Assembly (NCBI RefSeq): GCF_900172315.1
Contig: NZ_FWFV01000001.1
Span: 248,001 to 312,000, forward strand
DNA: 64,000 nt
DNA from: Palleronia marisminoris
GTDB lineage: Bacteria > Pseudomonadota > Alphaproteobacteria > Rhodobacterales > Rhodobacteraceae
Direction of reading: 5' to 3'
The translations under genes were made by a program, and so were the position numbers. Below the pieces are notes generated by a model, which was not told the DNA's origin, did not search any database, and was given only the letters and a program-made list of their open reading frames with translations. Below, piece by piece: positions 35,950 through 46,503 of this stretch; the first letter of the stretch is position 1; every line of letters starts with the position of its first letter.

Positions 35950-35983
35950 GTGCGCCGCCCCGCGAAGGGCGGCGCACTTCTTC
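35950..35983 (+). terminator. Terminator of gap
   Basis: An 11-bp stem (GTGCGCCGCCC at 35950-35960 with GGGCGGCGCAC at 35967-35977) is followed by TTCTTC. The opposite gene ends at 35982, so it may serve both sides. Confidence 0.75.
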
Positions 35984-36941
35984 ACAGGGCGGTCGCTGCG
36001 AGCCAGCCGATATAGGCGGCGTAGAGCGCGACCAAGCCGGCCCCCTCGCCCCGCGTGACCTTCCAGCCGGTTATGGCGACCGCCGCGAGGATCAGCGTGG
36101 CGGCCCCCATCACCCAGATGTCGAAATTCGCGATCTCGGCCGGCACCTCGAGCGGTCGGGCCAGCGCCGTCACGCCGAGGATCCCGAGGACGTTGTAGAT
36201 GTTCGAGCCCAACACGTTGCCGAACGCGATGTCGCCCTGCTTGCGGATCGCCGCCATGACGGCCGTGACCAGTTCGGGCAGCGAGGTGCCGACCGCGACG
36301 ATGGTCAGCCCCACCAGCGTATCGGACACGCCCGCGGCCGTCGCTATCTCGGTCGCCGAGGACACGAGGAACCGCGCGCCGAGGATCGTCAGCGCGATGC
36401 CCCCGACCGCATAGAGCGACGCGCGCCAGAGCGGCATCTCGATCGTCAATTCGTCCTGCGGCGGCGTGGGAGTCTTCCGGTCCATCCGGTAGGCCACCAC
36501 GATGTAGGCGATCAAGCCGCCCAACAGCACCGCGCCGCCGACCCGGCCGAGCACGCCGGTCACCACGATGACCGTCGTCGCGACCGTGGCGAGGATCAAC
36601 GCGCCGCCATCGCGGCGGAACGCGTCGCGCGACACGGCCACCGGGCTGAGCATGGCGGCAACGCCGAGGATCAGCAGGATGTTGGCGATGTTCGAGCCCA
36701 CGATATTGCCGACCGCAAGGCCCGGCGCGCCCGCGAAGGCCGCCTGAAGCGAGGTGACGAGCTCGGGCGTCGAGGTGCCGAAGCCCACGACCGTAAGACC
36801 GATGAGAAGCGGAGAGACGCCAAGCCGGTTGGCAAGGGCCACGGCCCCGCGGACCAGGGCCTCTCCTCCGGCCACGAGCAGGACCAGACCGAGAATGAGT
36901 GTGAGGACAAGCAAGAGATATATCCCGTCAGCCGGCCGCAT
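35982..36941 (-). CDS. Calcium/sodium antiporter (YrbG/CaxA type)
   Basis: A 319-residue inner-membrane exchanger with two inverted repeats of five helices. Each has the alpha-repeat signature: GFGTSTPELVTSLQAA with GNIVGSNIANILLILG, and AVGTSLPELVTAVMAA with GNVLGSNIYNVLGILG. The glutamates in these motifs bind the cation. A hydrophilic loop with RMDRKTPTPPQDELT separates the halves. Such proteins export Ca2+ in exchange for Na+ (or H+). Ion choice is inferred from family. Confidence 0.92.
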   Translation of the reverse strand: MRPADGIYLLLVLTLILGLVLLVAGGEALVRGAVALANRLGVSPLLIGLTVVGFGTSTPELVTSLQAAFAGAPGLAVGNIVGSNIANILLILGVAAMLSPVAVSRDAFRRDGGALILATVATTVIVVTGVLGRVGGAVLLGGLIAYIVVAYRMDRKTPTPPQDELTIEMPLWRASLYAVGGIALTILGARFLVSSATEIATAAGVSDTLVGLTIVAVGTSLPELVTAVMAAIRKQGDIAFGNVLGSNIYNVLGILGVTALARPLEVPAEIANFDIWVMGAATLILAAVAITGWKVTRGEGAGLVALYAAYIGWLAATAL

Positions 36942-37100
36942 GGGACAGGTATGGCTCCGACATCACGCGAGGCCGGCAGGCGCGCCAGAGGGGCCCGGAG
37001 CAGCCGAACACATGGCGCAGGGTCCGCCCGGCATCAAGGCGCGAAACGCACGGGGCGAAGATTCGCGCCCTGCCGTCGTCGTTTCGCAAGGCCGACCGCT

Positions 37101-37520
37101 CTACCGATCCGGCCGCGAATACCGGCTTGTTGCCACGTAGTCCTTCCGCGGGCCCGTCACGGTCCATTCCGCGGTCCAGGCAGGCCAAGCCGTGAAGTCG
37201 TAGCGCACGAGGTAGAGGTCGGGCGCGCAGTCATGGCGCGCCTCGGGCTGCAGGACAGAGGCGTCGAAGCTGTGGAACGGCCGCCCATCTGCGAAGCAGA
37301 CGCGGAACCGGTTGCCGTCCATCCGCCACAGATGCGACTGCTCGGCCTCGAGCACCGTCTCGCCCATCTCGAGCCGCCCCGTCTCGACATAGCGCAGCAC
37401 GGGGCCGTCGGGCGTGAACCGGGCGCTGCCGGTGAAATTCGCGTCGGGCGTGTCACGGCGATCCGCGACGATGCGCGTGAGCCGCCACGCGCCCTCGAAA
37501 TCTTCCAGTTGCGGCGTCAT
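37101..37520 (-). CDS. DUF6314 family protein
   Basis: A 139-residue soluble protein beginning MTPQLEDFEGAWRLTRIVAD. It shows the DUF6314 pattern of a small beta-barrel: GSARFTPDGPVLRYVETGRL, then SHLWRMDGNRFRVCFADGRPFHSF and CAPDLYLVRYDF. The fold resembles lipocalin-like domains. No function is established. It is read divergently from purB with an 78-base gap. Confidence 0.83.
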   Translation of the reverse strand: MTPQLEDFEGAWRLTRIVADRRDTPDANFTGSARFTPDGPVLRYVETGRLEMGETVLEAEQSHLWRMDGNRFRVCFADGRPFHSFDASVLQPEARHDCAPDLYLVRYDFTAWPAWTAEWTVTGPRKDYVATSRYSRPDR

Positions 37521-37598
37521 CGCCTCGCCCTTGTGGCCTCATCCAGCGCGGTCTAAGCCACAGCCGTCCCGGCACGCCAGCAGAAAGGCACAATCCCC

Positions 37599-38909
<1,311 letters not shown>

Positions 38910-38987
38910 CACCCCTAACCGCAATAGTTTCCCCAAGGTCAGCTTTACGTGGTAAACTGCCCCATCGTGACCTTAGAGGAGACGACC

Positions 38988-39134
38988 ATGAGGATTCTTC
39001 TGACCGCGCTCGCGCTGTTCGCCGCACCCACATTCGCCATGGCCGAGTGCGCAAGCGATAAGCAGGCCATGACCTGTGCCGAAGGCAGCGCCTATGACTC
39101 TGCGAGCAGAACCTGCGTGCCCGTTAGCAGTTGA
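38988..39134 (+). CDS. 48-residue exported cysteine-containing peptide
   Basis: The frame starts at ATG 38988, 6 bases after AGAGGAG. A signal peptide (MRILLTALALFAAPTFAMA) is followed by a mature peptide of about 29 residues with three cysteines (ECASDKQAMTCAEGS, RTCVPVSS). The spacing resembles a fragment of chitin-binding or kringle-like small domains found after purB in related genomes. Function is unknown. It ends 11 bases before the CtrA-like box of fliG. Confidence 0.7.
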   Translation: MRILLTALALFAAPTFAMAECASDKQAMTCAEGSAYDSASRTCVPVSS

Positions 39135-39144
39135 ACCGCGCACG

Positions 39145-39159
39145 GTAACACGCCGTTAA
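39145..39159 (+). promoter_or_regulatory. CtrA-like box upstream of fliG
   Basis: GTAA-N7-TTAA (GTAACACGCCGTTAA) differs by one base from the CtrA consensus TTAA-N7-TTAA and lies 44 bases before the fliG start. CtrA controls motility genes in alphaproteobacteria. Binding is inferred. Confidence 0.5.
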
Positions 39160-39203
39160 CTCCGCTCAGCCTACCTTCCGGGCGAAAGACCCTGGAGGGC
39201 GGG

Positions 39204-40268
39204 ATGATCACGGCACTGGCCACGCAGGAAGAAGATTTCGCGCCGCAGTTGGGCGGAAGCGGCGCACCGCGCAGCCTGTCGCGCCGCGAAAAGGCGGCGG
39301 TCGTCGTGCGGCTTCTTCTGGCCGAGGGCGTCAAGTTGCCGTTGATGTCCCTCCCCCCCGCGCTCCAGGCCGAGCTCATCTCGCAGATGAGCCGGATGCG
39401 TTTCATAGACCGCCAGACCCTGCGCGAGGTGGCCGAGGAATTCGCCACCGAACTCGACGGGATCGGCCTGGCGTTCCCGGGTGGAGTGGACGGTGCGCTG
39501 AAGGCGCTCGAAGGCGCCATTTCGGCGGATGTCATCGCGAAGATGCGCGCGCAGTCTGGCGCGTTCTGGGGCGAAGACCCGTGGGAGACGATCTCGCGGT
39601 TCGACGTCCCGAAGCTGGTCGAGCTCATGCAGCGCGAAAGCCCCGAGATCGGCGCGGTGATCCTGTCGAAGCTCAATGTCAGCACGGCGGCCGAAGTTCT
39701 GGGAAAGCTGACCGGGCCCGAGGCGCGTCGGCTGACCATCGCCGTCAGCGACACCGCCGACGTGATGCCCGACACGGTCCGTTGCATCGGAGCAGCCCTC
39801 GCGGCACAGCTTCAGGCCGAGCCGCCCCGCGCCTTCACCGCCGCCTCGGTCGAACGGATCGGCGCGATCCTCGACGTCTCCCCCGCTCCGACGCGCGAAG
39901 ATGTGCTTGCAGGGCTCGATGAAGAGGATCGCGAGTTCGCCGATCAGGTGCGTGCGGCGATCTTCACTTTCGTGGACATCCCCGAGAGGGTCGATCCCAA
40001 GGATGTGGCCGCGATCGCCAAGGCCGTCGAGCAGGCGAGCCTCGTCGCGGCGCTTGCCGGAGCGGCGGGCGATCCGAAAATGGCCGTCGCATCCGATTTC
40101 ATCCTGTCGAAACTGCCGGGCCGCCTGGCCGACACGATCCGCGCCGAAGTAGCCGAGTTCGGACCGATCACCGACGCCGACAGTGAAACGGCACAAATCG
40201 CCGTGGTTCGTGCCATTCGCACGCTGGCCGATTCCGGCGGGATCAAGCTGGCCACCGCAGCAGAGTGA
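39204..40268 (+). CDS. fliG: Flagellar motor switch protein FliG
   Basis: A 354-residue cytoplasmic rotor protein. It has three helical parts: N-terminal (SLSRREKAAVVVRLLLAEG), middle with the EIGAVILSKL pattern in place of EHPQ-x-IA-x-IL, and C-terminal torque domain (FTFVDIPERVDPKDVAAIAK, LVAALAGA). Compared with the usual FliG C-domain, the acidic pair of the D-D-R region is partly replaced (VDPKDV) and the following R is K. No other flagellar gene is adjacent, so this is an isolated fliG. A true motor role is likely but a paralogue is possible. A GCCGCC/GGCGGC hairpin follows the stop. Confidence 0.85.
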   Translation: MITALATQEEDFAPQLGGSGAPRSLSRREKAAVVVRLLLAEGVKLPLMSLPPALQAELISQMSRMRFIDRQTLREVAEEFATELDGIGLAFPGGVDGALKALEGAISADVIAKMRAQSGAFWGEDPWETISRFDVPKLVELMQRESPEIGAVILSKLNVSTAAEVLGKLTGPEARRLTIAVSDTADVMPDTVRCIGAALAAQLQAEPPRAFTAASVERIGAILDVSPAPTREDVLAGLDEEDREFADQVRAAIFTFVDIPERVDPKDVAAIAKAVEQASLVAALAGAAGDPKMAVASDFILSKLPGRLADTIRAEVAEFGPITDADSETAQIAVVRAIRTLADSGGIKLATAAE

Positions 40269-40347
40269 GCCGCCTTCGGCGGCCAGGTTGTGCCCTCCGG
40301 CGCTGCCGGGTAACCCTCGCGCTACCAGACGCTGCGAGGTGTTACGC

Positions 40348-41241
40348 TTGGCCCGCCAGAACCGATCCGAAGTCGTCGATGCGACGCAGAACGTCCTGAT
40401 CCGCAGTCTGCTGGGCGCCGTGCTCGCGCTGCCCTACGCCACGCGCGTGCGGCTGATGGGCCGGCTCGCCACCACCGTCATCGCTCCGGCAGCAGGCTGG
40501 CGCCGGCGCATCCGCGAGAATCTTGCGCATGCCTGCCCGGACCTTTCCGCAAGCGAGGTCGAGCGGTTGGTGCGCGCGGTGCCGGACAATGTCGGCCGCA
40601 CGCTGATCGAGATCTACTCGGGCGGGGAGTTCAAGCGCCACGTGGCTGGCACTCCGCTGGAGGGCCCCGGCGTCGAGACCCTGCACACCGCGAGGGCCGA
40701 AGGTCGCCCCGTCGCGCTCGTCACGGCGCATATGGGCAATTTCGATGCCCTCCGCGCAATCCTCTTCTCCGAGGGGTACGAAGTGGCCGGGCTCTACCGC
40801 GAGATGAACAACCCCCGTTTCAACGACCACTACGTCAAGGCCTTGAGCGAGATCGGTACGCCGTTGTTCCCGACGAAGCGCGAAGGCGTCGCGCAGTTCG
40901 TTCGCCACCTCGCGAGGGGGGGCATCATCGGCATCCTGACCGATGTATATAACCGCAAGGGCGCCGAGACGACCTTCTTCGGCAAGAGTGCCCCGACATC
41001 CACTGCCGCCTGCCACTGGGCGGTCAAACACGGCGCCGTGGTGATCCCGTGCTATGGACTGCGTCAGCCAGACGGGCTGTCCTTCCGCCTGGTCATGGAA
41101 GATCCCGTGCCCCACGGCGACCCGGTCGAGATGACGCAAGAGATAAACGACCGACTCGAGGCCGTGGTGCGCGAGAACATGGACCAGTGGTTCTGGATTC
41201 ACCGCCGCTGGAAACCCGAACGCAAGCGCAAGCGTCGCTGA
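40348..41241 (+). CDS. Lysophospholipid acyltransferase of the LpxL/HtrB family (TTG start)
   Basis: A 297-residue membrane-associated acyltransferase. The motif TAHMGNFD fits H-x4-D of the family, followed by YREMNNPRFNDHYVK, then GGIIGILTDVYNRKG and the FFGKSAPTSTAACHWA block of LpxL proteins. These enzymes add secondary acyl chains to lipid A. The TTG at 40348 is preferred because GAGGTG precedes it by 6 bases. A GTG at 40339 and longer upstream frames are also open. The basic C-terminus (RKRKRR) is notable. The exact acyl acceptor is inferred. Confidence 0.85.
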   Translation: MARQNRSEVVDATQNVLIRSLLGAVLALPYATRVRLMGRLATTVIAPAAGWRRRIRENLAHACPDLSASEVERLVRAVPDNVGRTLIEIYSGGEFKRHVAGTPLEGPGVETLHTARAEGRPVALVTAHMGNFDALRAILFSEGYEVAGLYREMNNPRFNDHYVKALSEIGTPLFPTKREGVAQFVRHLARGGIIGILTDVYNRKGAETTFFGKSAPTSTAACHWAVKHGAVVIPCYGLRQPDGLSFRLVMEDPVPHGDPVEMTQEINDRLEAVVRENMDQWFWIHRRWKPERKRKRR

Positions 41242-41250
41242 GAGCGGCCG

Positions 41251-43737
41251 TCAGTAGAGCCCGCCCGAGCTCATCGATCCGTGGGATGCCTTCCTGGTCG
41301 GGATCGTGACCGTCTGACCGCTGGCATTCTGCACCTGCTGGCCCGCCGAGACGCCGGCCCCGCGGGCCTCGTCCACCAGCGGCAGATTCGCCCCCATGGC
41401 AAAGCCCCCGTCGAACGAGACGCCGAACATCGGCTCTTCGCCAAGGCGGAAGTACTCGGCCACGACGTCCGGGCCGCTGGCCGAGTCGGGCAGACGCGCG
41501 CCGGTGTAGCGGTTGATCTTTATGAAATGGCCGCCGGGAGGCACCTCGAACGGACCACCACCGTATTTCTTGGTCGCAGCCTGCATCACCTTGTTGAAGA
41601 CGGGCGCGCACATGCCGCCGCCCGAGGCGTTGGACCCCAGCGAGCGTGGCTGGTCGTAGCCGATGTAGCAGCCCGCCGCGATGTTCGAGGTGAAGCCCAC
41701 GAACCAGACGTCCTTGGCGTCATTCGTGGTGCCGGTCTTGCCGGCCACCGGAACGCCCAGGTCGACCTTGCCTCGCGCGGTGCCGTTCTCGACCACGCCC
41801 TTCATCATCGAGGTCAGCTGATACGCCGTGATCGCGTTCATCACCCGCTCGCGATCAGACACGATCTGCGGCGCAAACCCGTCTTCCAGCAGCGCGACGT
41901 CGCAATCGACGCATTGGCGGCGGTCATGCTTGTAGACCGTCCGGCCCCAGCGATCCTGCACGCGATCCACCAATGTCGGCTCGACCCGCTCGCCGCCGTT
42001 GGCGAACATCGAATAGGCCGCGACCATCTTGTAGAGCGTCGTCTCTTCGGCGCCGAGCGAGTTGGCCAGGAAGCGGCCCATGTTGTCATAGACTCCGAAA
42101 CGCTCGGCGTAGCTCGCGACAGTGTCCATTCCGACCTCTTGCGCGAGGCGGACGGTCATCAGGTTCCGCGACTGCTCGATCCCCGTTCGCAACGGCGTCG
42201 GCCCGTAGAACTTGTTCGAGTAGTTCTTGGGCCGCCACATGCCCTGGGGCGTGTTGATCTCGATCGGCGCGTCCACGACGATCGCGGCCGGGCTGAAGCC
42301 GCTGTCCAGTGCGGCGGCATAGACGAAGGGCTTGAAGGACGAGCCTGGCTGCCGGGTTGCCTGCGTGGCGCGGTTGAAGACCGAGTGCTGGTAGGAAAAG
42401 CCGCCCTGCATCGCGAGGACGCGGCCGGTGTCCACGTCCATCGCCATGAACGCGCCCTCGACCTCGGGTGCCTGTCGCAGAGTCCAACCCGCGTCCCCGG
42501 CTCGGCGGACATGGACGACGTCCCCGACCTCGAACTCGTCGTGGAAACTGCCGGGAAGCCAGCTGATGTCGTCGCGGGGGACAGACTGCTCGCCCTCGCC
42601 CTCCACCCCGACGCGCATGGATTGGTCGCCGATCTCAAGTACCACGGCGGGGTACCATTGACCTCCGACCTCGATGTCGCGAGCGACATCGATGGTCTCG
42701 AGCGCGCTCTGCCAATCCGACAGCTCGTCTGCCGGGATGCTTTTCCCCGTACCGCGCCACTGCCCGCGGCTGCGGTCGTAGTCTTCCAGCGCCTCTTGCA
42801 GGGCGACGGCAGCGACCTTCTGCAGCTCCGGATCGATGGTCGCGCGCACCGAGAGGCCGCCCGAGAAGAACTCGCCCTCGCCGTAGTCGCGGCTCAGCTG
42901 GCGGCGGATCTCGTCGGTGAAATAGTCGCGGGGGGGGATTTCGTCGCGAAAGCTCTCGAAGTCGCCGCCCTGCACTGACAGAAGCGGTGCGACGCGGGCT
43001 TCGCGATACTCGTCCTCGGTCAGGTAGTCGTTGTCGAACATCTCGCGCAGGACGTAGTTGCGCCGCGTGATGGCGCGTTCGCGCGCGCGTACCGGATGGT
43101 AGGTCGAGGGCGCCTTGGGCAGCGCGGCGAGATAGGCGGCCTCTTGCGGTTCGAGTTCGGAGAGCGACTTGTTGAAGTAGCTCTGCGCGGCGGCGGTGAC
43201 GCCATAGCTGTTCTGTCCCAGGAAAATCTCGTTGAGATAGAGTTCTAGGATCTTGTCCTTGCTCAGCGTCTCTTCGATGCGGGCGGCGAGGATCAGCTCC
43301 TTGACCTTCCGCTCGGCCGAGCGCTCGCCACCCAGCAGGAAGTTCTTCATGACCTGCTGCGTGATGGTCGAAGCGCCCCGCACCCCGTTGCCGGCAGCCG
43401 CATCTATGGCGGCGGCAACCATACCGCGCGGATCGTAGCCCTGGTGGGTGTAGAAGTTCTTGTCCTCGGCCGAGATGAAGGCGTGCTTCACCATCGCGGG
43501 GATCTCGTCCGCCGGGGTGAAGAGGCGCCGCTCCTTGGCGAACTCGTCGATGATGTTCCCCTCGCCCGAGTAGATCCGGCTGATCGTCGGCGGTGTATAT
43601 TGCGCCAGCTGATCGGTGTCGGGCAGATCGCGGGAATAGATCCAGAAGACCGCACCGATCGACAGTGCAATCGCGAGCGCCCCCATGGTCACGAGCGTGA
43701 AGAGACTGCCGATAAGGGACAGGAAGGCACGGATCAC
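41251..43737 (-). CDS. mrcA: Penicillin-binding protein 1A (transglycosylase/transpeptidase)
   Basis: An 828-residue bifunctional peptidoglycan synthase. It has an N-terminal membrane anchor (ALAIALSIGAVFWIY), the GT51 domain with the catalytic EDKNFYTHQGYD and GASTITQQVMKNFLL, an OB-like insert (about 330-420), and a transpeptidase domain with SSFK (QPGSSFKPF), SRN (EQSRNLMT) and KTGT (AGKTGTTND). The C-terminus is a short flexible tail. It is read in the same direction as the amidase gene upstream, 112 bases apart. Its 3' end faces the acyltransferase gene. Confidence 0.96.
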   Translation of the reverse strand: MIRAFLSLIGSLFTLVTMGALAIALSIGAVFWIYSRDLPDTDQLAQYTPPTISRIYSGEGNIIDEFAKERRLFTPADEIPAMVKHAFISAEDKNFYTHQGYDPRGMVAAAIDAAAGNGVRGASTITQQVMKNFLLGGERSAERKVKELILAARIEETLSKDKILELYLNEIFLGQNSYGVTAAAQSYFNKSLSELEPQEAAYLAALPKAPSTYHPVRARERAITRRNYVLREMFDNDYLTEDEYREARVAPLLSVQGGDFESFRDEIPPRDYFTDEIRRQLSRDYGEGEFFSGGLSVRATIDPELQKVAAVALQEALEDYDRSRGQWRGTGKSIPADELSDWQSALETIDVARDIEVGGQWYPAVVLEIGDQSMRVGVEGEGEQSVPRDDISWLPGSFHDEFEVGDVVHVRRAGDAGWTLRQAPEVEGAFMAMDVDTGRVLAMQGGFSYQHSVFNRATQATRQPGSSFKPFVYAAALDSGFSPAAIVVDAPIEINTPQGMWRPKNYSNKFYGPTPLRTGIEQSRNLMTVRLAQEVGMDTVASYAERFGVYDNMGRFLANSLGAEETTLYKMVAAYSMFANGGERVEPTLVDRVQDRWGRTVYKHDRRQCVDCDVALLEDGFAPQIVSDRERVMNAITAYQLTSMMKGVVENGTARGKVDLGVPVAGKTGTTNDAKDVWFVGFTSNIAAGCYIGYDQPRSLGSNASGGGMCAPVFNKVMQAATKKYGGGPFEVPPGGHFIKINRYTGARLPDSASGPDVVAEYFRLGEEPMFGVSFDGGFAMGANLPLVDEARGAGVSAGQQVQNASGQTVTIPTRKASHGSMSSGGLY

Positions 43738-43849
43738 AGGTGCGATCTCCGAAAGCTGGGAGGGGGTGTCGCGCCTTACTAGCGTGAACGCCCCGTGAAA
43801 TCAAAACTGCATCGGCGGAAAACTACCGCGCCACACGGTTCCGTGAGAG

Positions 43850-45139
43850 CTACTGCATCAGCCGCTGCGCTTCGAGCGCGTCGCGACGTGCCCAGGTCTG
43901 AAGGCCGACCCTTATTCCGTCGGCGGCACGGGTGCGCCATACAGGGTCGGTCAGCCGCGCGCGATCGCTAGAGCTCGACATGAAGCCGAGTTCGATCAGC
44001 ACCGACGGGATGTCCGCGGCGCGCAGGACCGAGAAATCCGCCTTCAGACGTGGGCGCTTGTGCAGGTCGCCGGTCGCCTGCGCCAAGCCTGCGACGATCT
44101 CGTCCCCCAGTGCCTCGGAGCGTGGCCCGGTTTCCCGCCGAACCATGTCCAGGAGGACGCTCGCGACGGCGTCATCTGCCACCCCGGTTTCCACTCCGAT
44201 CAGCAGGTCGCCGTGGTCCATGCGCTCGGCCAGCATGCGCGAGGCGTCGTCGGAGGCATCCTCGGACAGGGTGTAGACCGTCGCGCCCGAGGCAAGACCG
44301 TCTTCCAGTGCATCGGCGTGAAGCGACAGGAACACATCGGCCTCGGCCCGACGCGCCAGGCTGACGCGGCGCGGCAGCGGCACGAAGCGGTCATCCTCAC
44401 GGGTCAGCGAAACCTTCATCCCGTGCCCCTCGAGGACCTCCGACAGTTCCTTTGCGAAGGTCAGCACCAGGTCCGCTTCCTTGATCCCGTCGGCCTCGGC
44501 GCCCGGGTCGAACCCGCCATGTCCGGGATCGAGCGTGACGCGCAACGGTCGGTCTCCGCTCTGGCGCAGGGAAGGCACCGGGACGTTTTCCGGAGAGGGC
44601 AACGCGAAGGCCGCCCCCTCGGGAACGCCTGCCTCGGCGGAAAAGCGTTCAGCGGTGGTCGGCGCGAGCTGCAGTTTCAAGACGGCGCCTTCGACGCCGG
44701 TCGTGACGAGGCCAGCGGTTTCGATACGAAGCGGGTTGGCAAGCTCGACCACGAGGCGCGACCACCCCTCGCGGAAGCGCCCGCGATAGAGGCCCTGCAC
44801 GTGATCCGATGCATGAAGGTTCGCCAGTTCCGCGCCGGTGAAATCGACCTCCGAGAAGTCGATGACCAGCCGCCGCGGCGCATCGAGCGTGAAGACCCGC
44901 CACGGCACCGGCTGGCTCAGCGCGAGTTCCACATGCAGGTTGGCTCCGAAATCCTCGATCCGGCTTTGATCCGTGTCGATCCGGGCGAGAGCCGTCAGCC
45001 CGCTCGACGGCGCCGGCACATCGCTCGGCGGCGCGGGGGCGCCCCCGTTCCAGTCATCGGCAGTGAAGTCCTGCGTTACCGCGGGCGCCCCAAGGCACGC
45101 CGCGACAATCAGGCCGATAGCCAATCGTCGGAATTCCAT
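43850..45139 (-). CDS. amiC: N-acetylmuramoyl-L-alanine amidase with AMIN domain
   Basis: A 429-residue periplasmic zinc hydrolase that cuts the stem peptide from peptidoglycan at septa. The start at 45139 gives a signal peptide (MEFRRLAIGLIVAACLG). Residues 60-170 are the AMIN targeting domain (VFTLDAPRRLVIDFSEVDF), and residues 200-425 are Amidase_3 with LDPGHGGFDPGAE, SLHAD and LIELGFMSSS holding the zinc and catalytic residues. It neighbours PBP1A, which fits a role in wall turnover and division. Confidence 0.94.
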   Translation of the reverse strand: MEFRRLAIGLIVAACLGAPAVTQDFTADDWNGGAPAPPSDVPAPSSGLTALARIDTDQSRIEDFGANLHVELALSQPVPWRVFTLDAPRRLVIDFSEVDFTGAELANLHASDHVQGLYRGRFREGWSRLVVELANPLRIETAGLVTTGVEGAVLKLQLAPTTAERFSAEAGVPEGAAFALPSPENVPVPSLRQSGDRPLRVTLDPGHGGFDPGAEADGIKEADLVLTFAKELSEVLEGHGMKVSLTREDDRFVPLPRRVSLARRAEADVFLSLHADALEDGLASGATVYTLSEDASDDASRMLAERMDHGDLLIGVETGVADDAVASVLLDMVRRETGPRSEALGDEIVAGLAQATGDLHKRPRLKADFSVLRAADIPSVLIELGFMSSSSDRARLTDPVWRTRAADGIRVGLQTWARRDALEAQRLMQ

Positions 45140-45237
45140 CCGCTCGTGCCTCGTCTTGTCTGCCTCGGTCGGGGTCTTTGCGTGCCCCGTCTTGTGGCAG
45201 AAAGGATAGCATCGGCGGAAAAATTCCGAAAGAAAAA

Positions 45238-46386
45238 TCAGGCCCGCTCGGCCCATTCCTTCAGGCGCCCGAGTCCCTCCACGATATCGGCGGTGGAACG
45301 GGCGTAGGAGAATCGCAGCATCCCCCGTCCCCGCACCGGGTCGAAATCGAGGCCGGGCGTGACCGCGACGCCCGCCTCGTCGAGGATCCGTCCCGACAGG
45401 GCGAGCGCGTCGTCCGACAGGTGGCGCGAGTCGGCGTAGACGTAGAACGCGCCATCGGGCGGCGCGAAACTGGGGAACCCCGCCGCCGCCAACCCGTCGA
45501 TCATCAGCTGCCGGTTCGCAGCATAGACAGAGCGGTTCGCGTCGAGCTCTTCGTGGCAGTCGAACGCGGCGAGCGCCGCTACCTGGCTGGCGTGGCTGGG
45601 ACAGATGAAGAGGTTCTGCGCGAGCCGCTCGACCTGGCGGACGTGGCTTTGCGGCACGACCATCCAGCCGATCCGCCATCCCGTCATGGAGAAATACTTC
45701 GAGAAGGAATTGATGATGAAGGCGTCACCCGTCAGTTCCAGCGCCGAGACGGCCGGACGGTCGTAGTGCAGCCCGTGGTAGATCTCGTCCGAGATCAGCG
45801 TCACGTCCATCTCGCGACATTGCGCGATCAGCGCGGCGAGGCTGTCGCGCGACAGCATGGTGCCTGCCGGATTCCCCGGCGAGGCAACGATCAGCCCCGA
45901 GAGATCGGCCGTGATCTGGTCCGGGCGCGGCTGGAAGCGGTCCTCCATCGCCGTCTCGATCCCCACCGGGTCGAGCGACAGCGCCTTCAGGATGTGGCGA
46001 TAGGAGGGGTAACCCGGCAGCCCCAGCCCGACCCGCTCGCCCGCGTCGAAAAGCGCGGTGAAGGCCAGGACGAACCCCGCCGAGGCGCCGGCCGTCACGA
46101 CGACGCGCGCCGGGTCCAGATCGACGCCGTGCCACTCGGCGTAGTGTTGTGCGATCCGCGCGCGCAAGGCCGGCAGGCCAAGTGCCACCGTATAGCCCAG
46201 CGGTCCCGTCTCCATCGCGGCGGCAAGTGCGCGTCGCGCGCCGGCGGGCGCGGGCGTGCTCGGCTGGCCAACCTCCATGTGAATGATGTGCCGTCCCGCG
46301 GCTTCGGCGGCGCGCGCCTTTTCCATCACGTCCATGACGATGAACGGATCAACGTCCCCGCGTCTCGATTGCCGCATCTTTCGCAC
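45238..46386 (-). CDS. PLP-dependent aminotransferase, class I/II
   Basis: A 382-residue fold type I aminotransferase. The N-terminal IHMEVGQPSTPAP, ASPGNPAGTMLS (cofactor Asn), SDEIYHGLHY (Asp/Tyr) and the PLP lysine in INSFSKYFSMTGWRIGW are all present. Related proteins act on aspartate or aromatic amino acids, and the substrate cannot be chosen here. It is monocistronic and divergent from the DsbA-like gene. Confidence 0.9.
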   Translation of the reverse strand: MRKMRQSRRGDVDPFIVMDVMEKARAAEAAGRHIIHMEVGQPSTPAPAGARRALAAAMETGPLGYTVALGLPALRARIAQHYAEWHGVDLDPARVVVTAGASAGFVLAFTALFDAGERVGLGLPGYPSYRHILKALSLDPVGIETAMEDRFQPRPDQITADLSGLIVASPGNPAGTMLSRDSLAALIAQCREMDVTLISDEIYHGLHYDRPAVSALELTGDAFIINSFSKYFSMTGWRIGWMVVPQSHVRQVERLAQNLFICPSHASQVAALAAFDCHEELDANRSVYAANRQLMIDGLAAAGFPSFAPPDGAFYVYADSRHLSDDALALSGRILDEAGVAVTPGLDFDPVRGRGMLRFSYARSTADIVEGLGRLKEWAERA

Positions 46387-46503
46387 CTCCGGTCGCCTGC
46401 CTGCCGCGCCTCGTGCCGGGCGTCAATCACGTTGCCGCAAGTGCCCTTGCCACGCGGGGGCGGATCGCCCACGCTTTCGTCCGACACTTCAAGGAGCCCG
46501 CCG

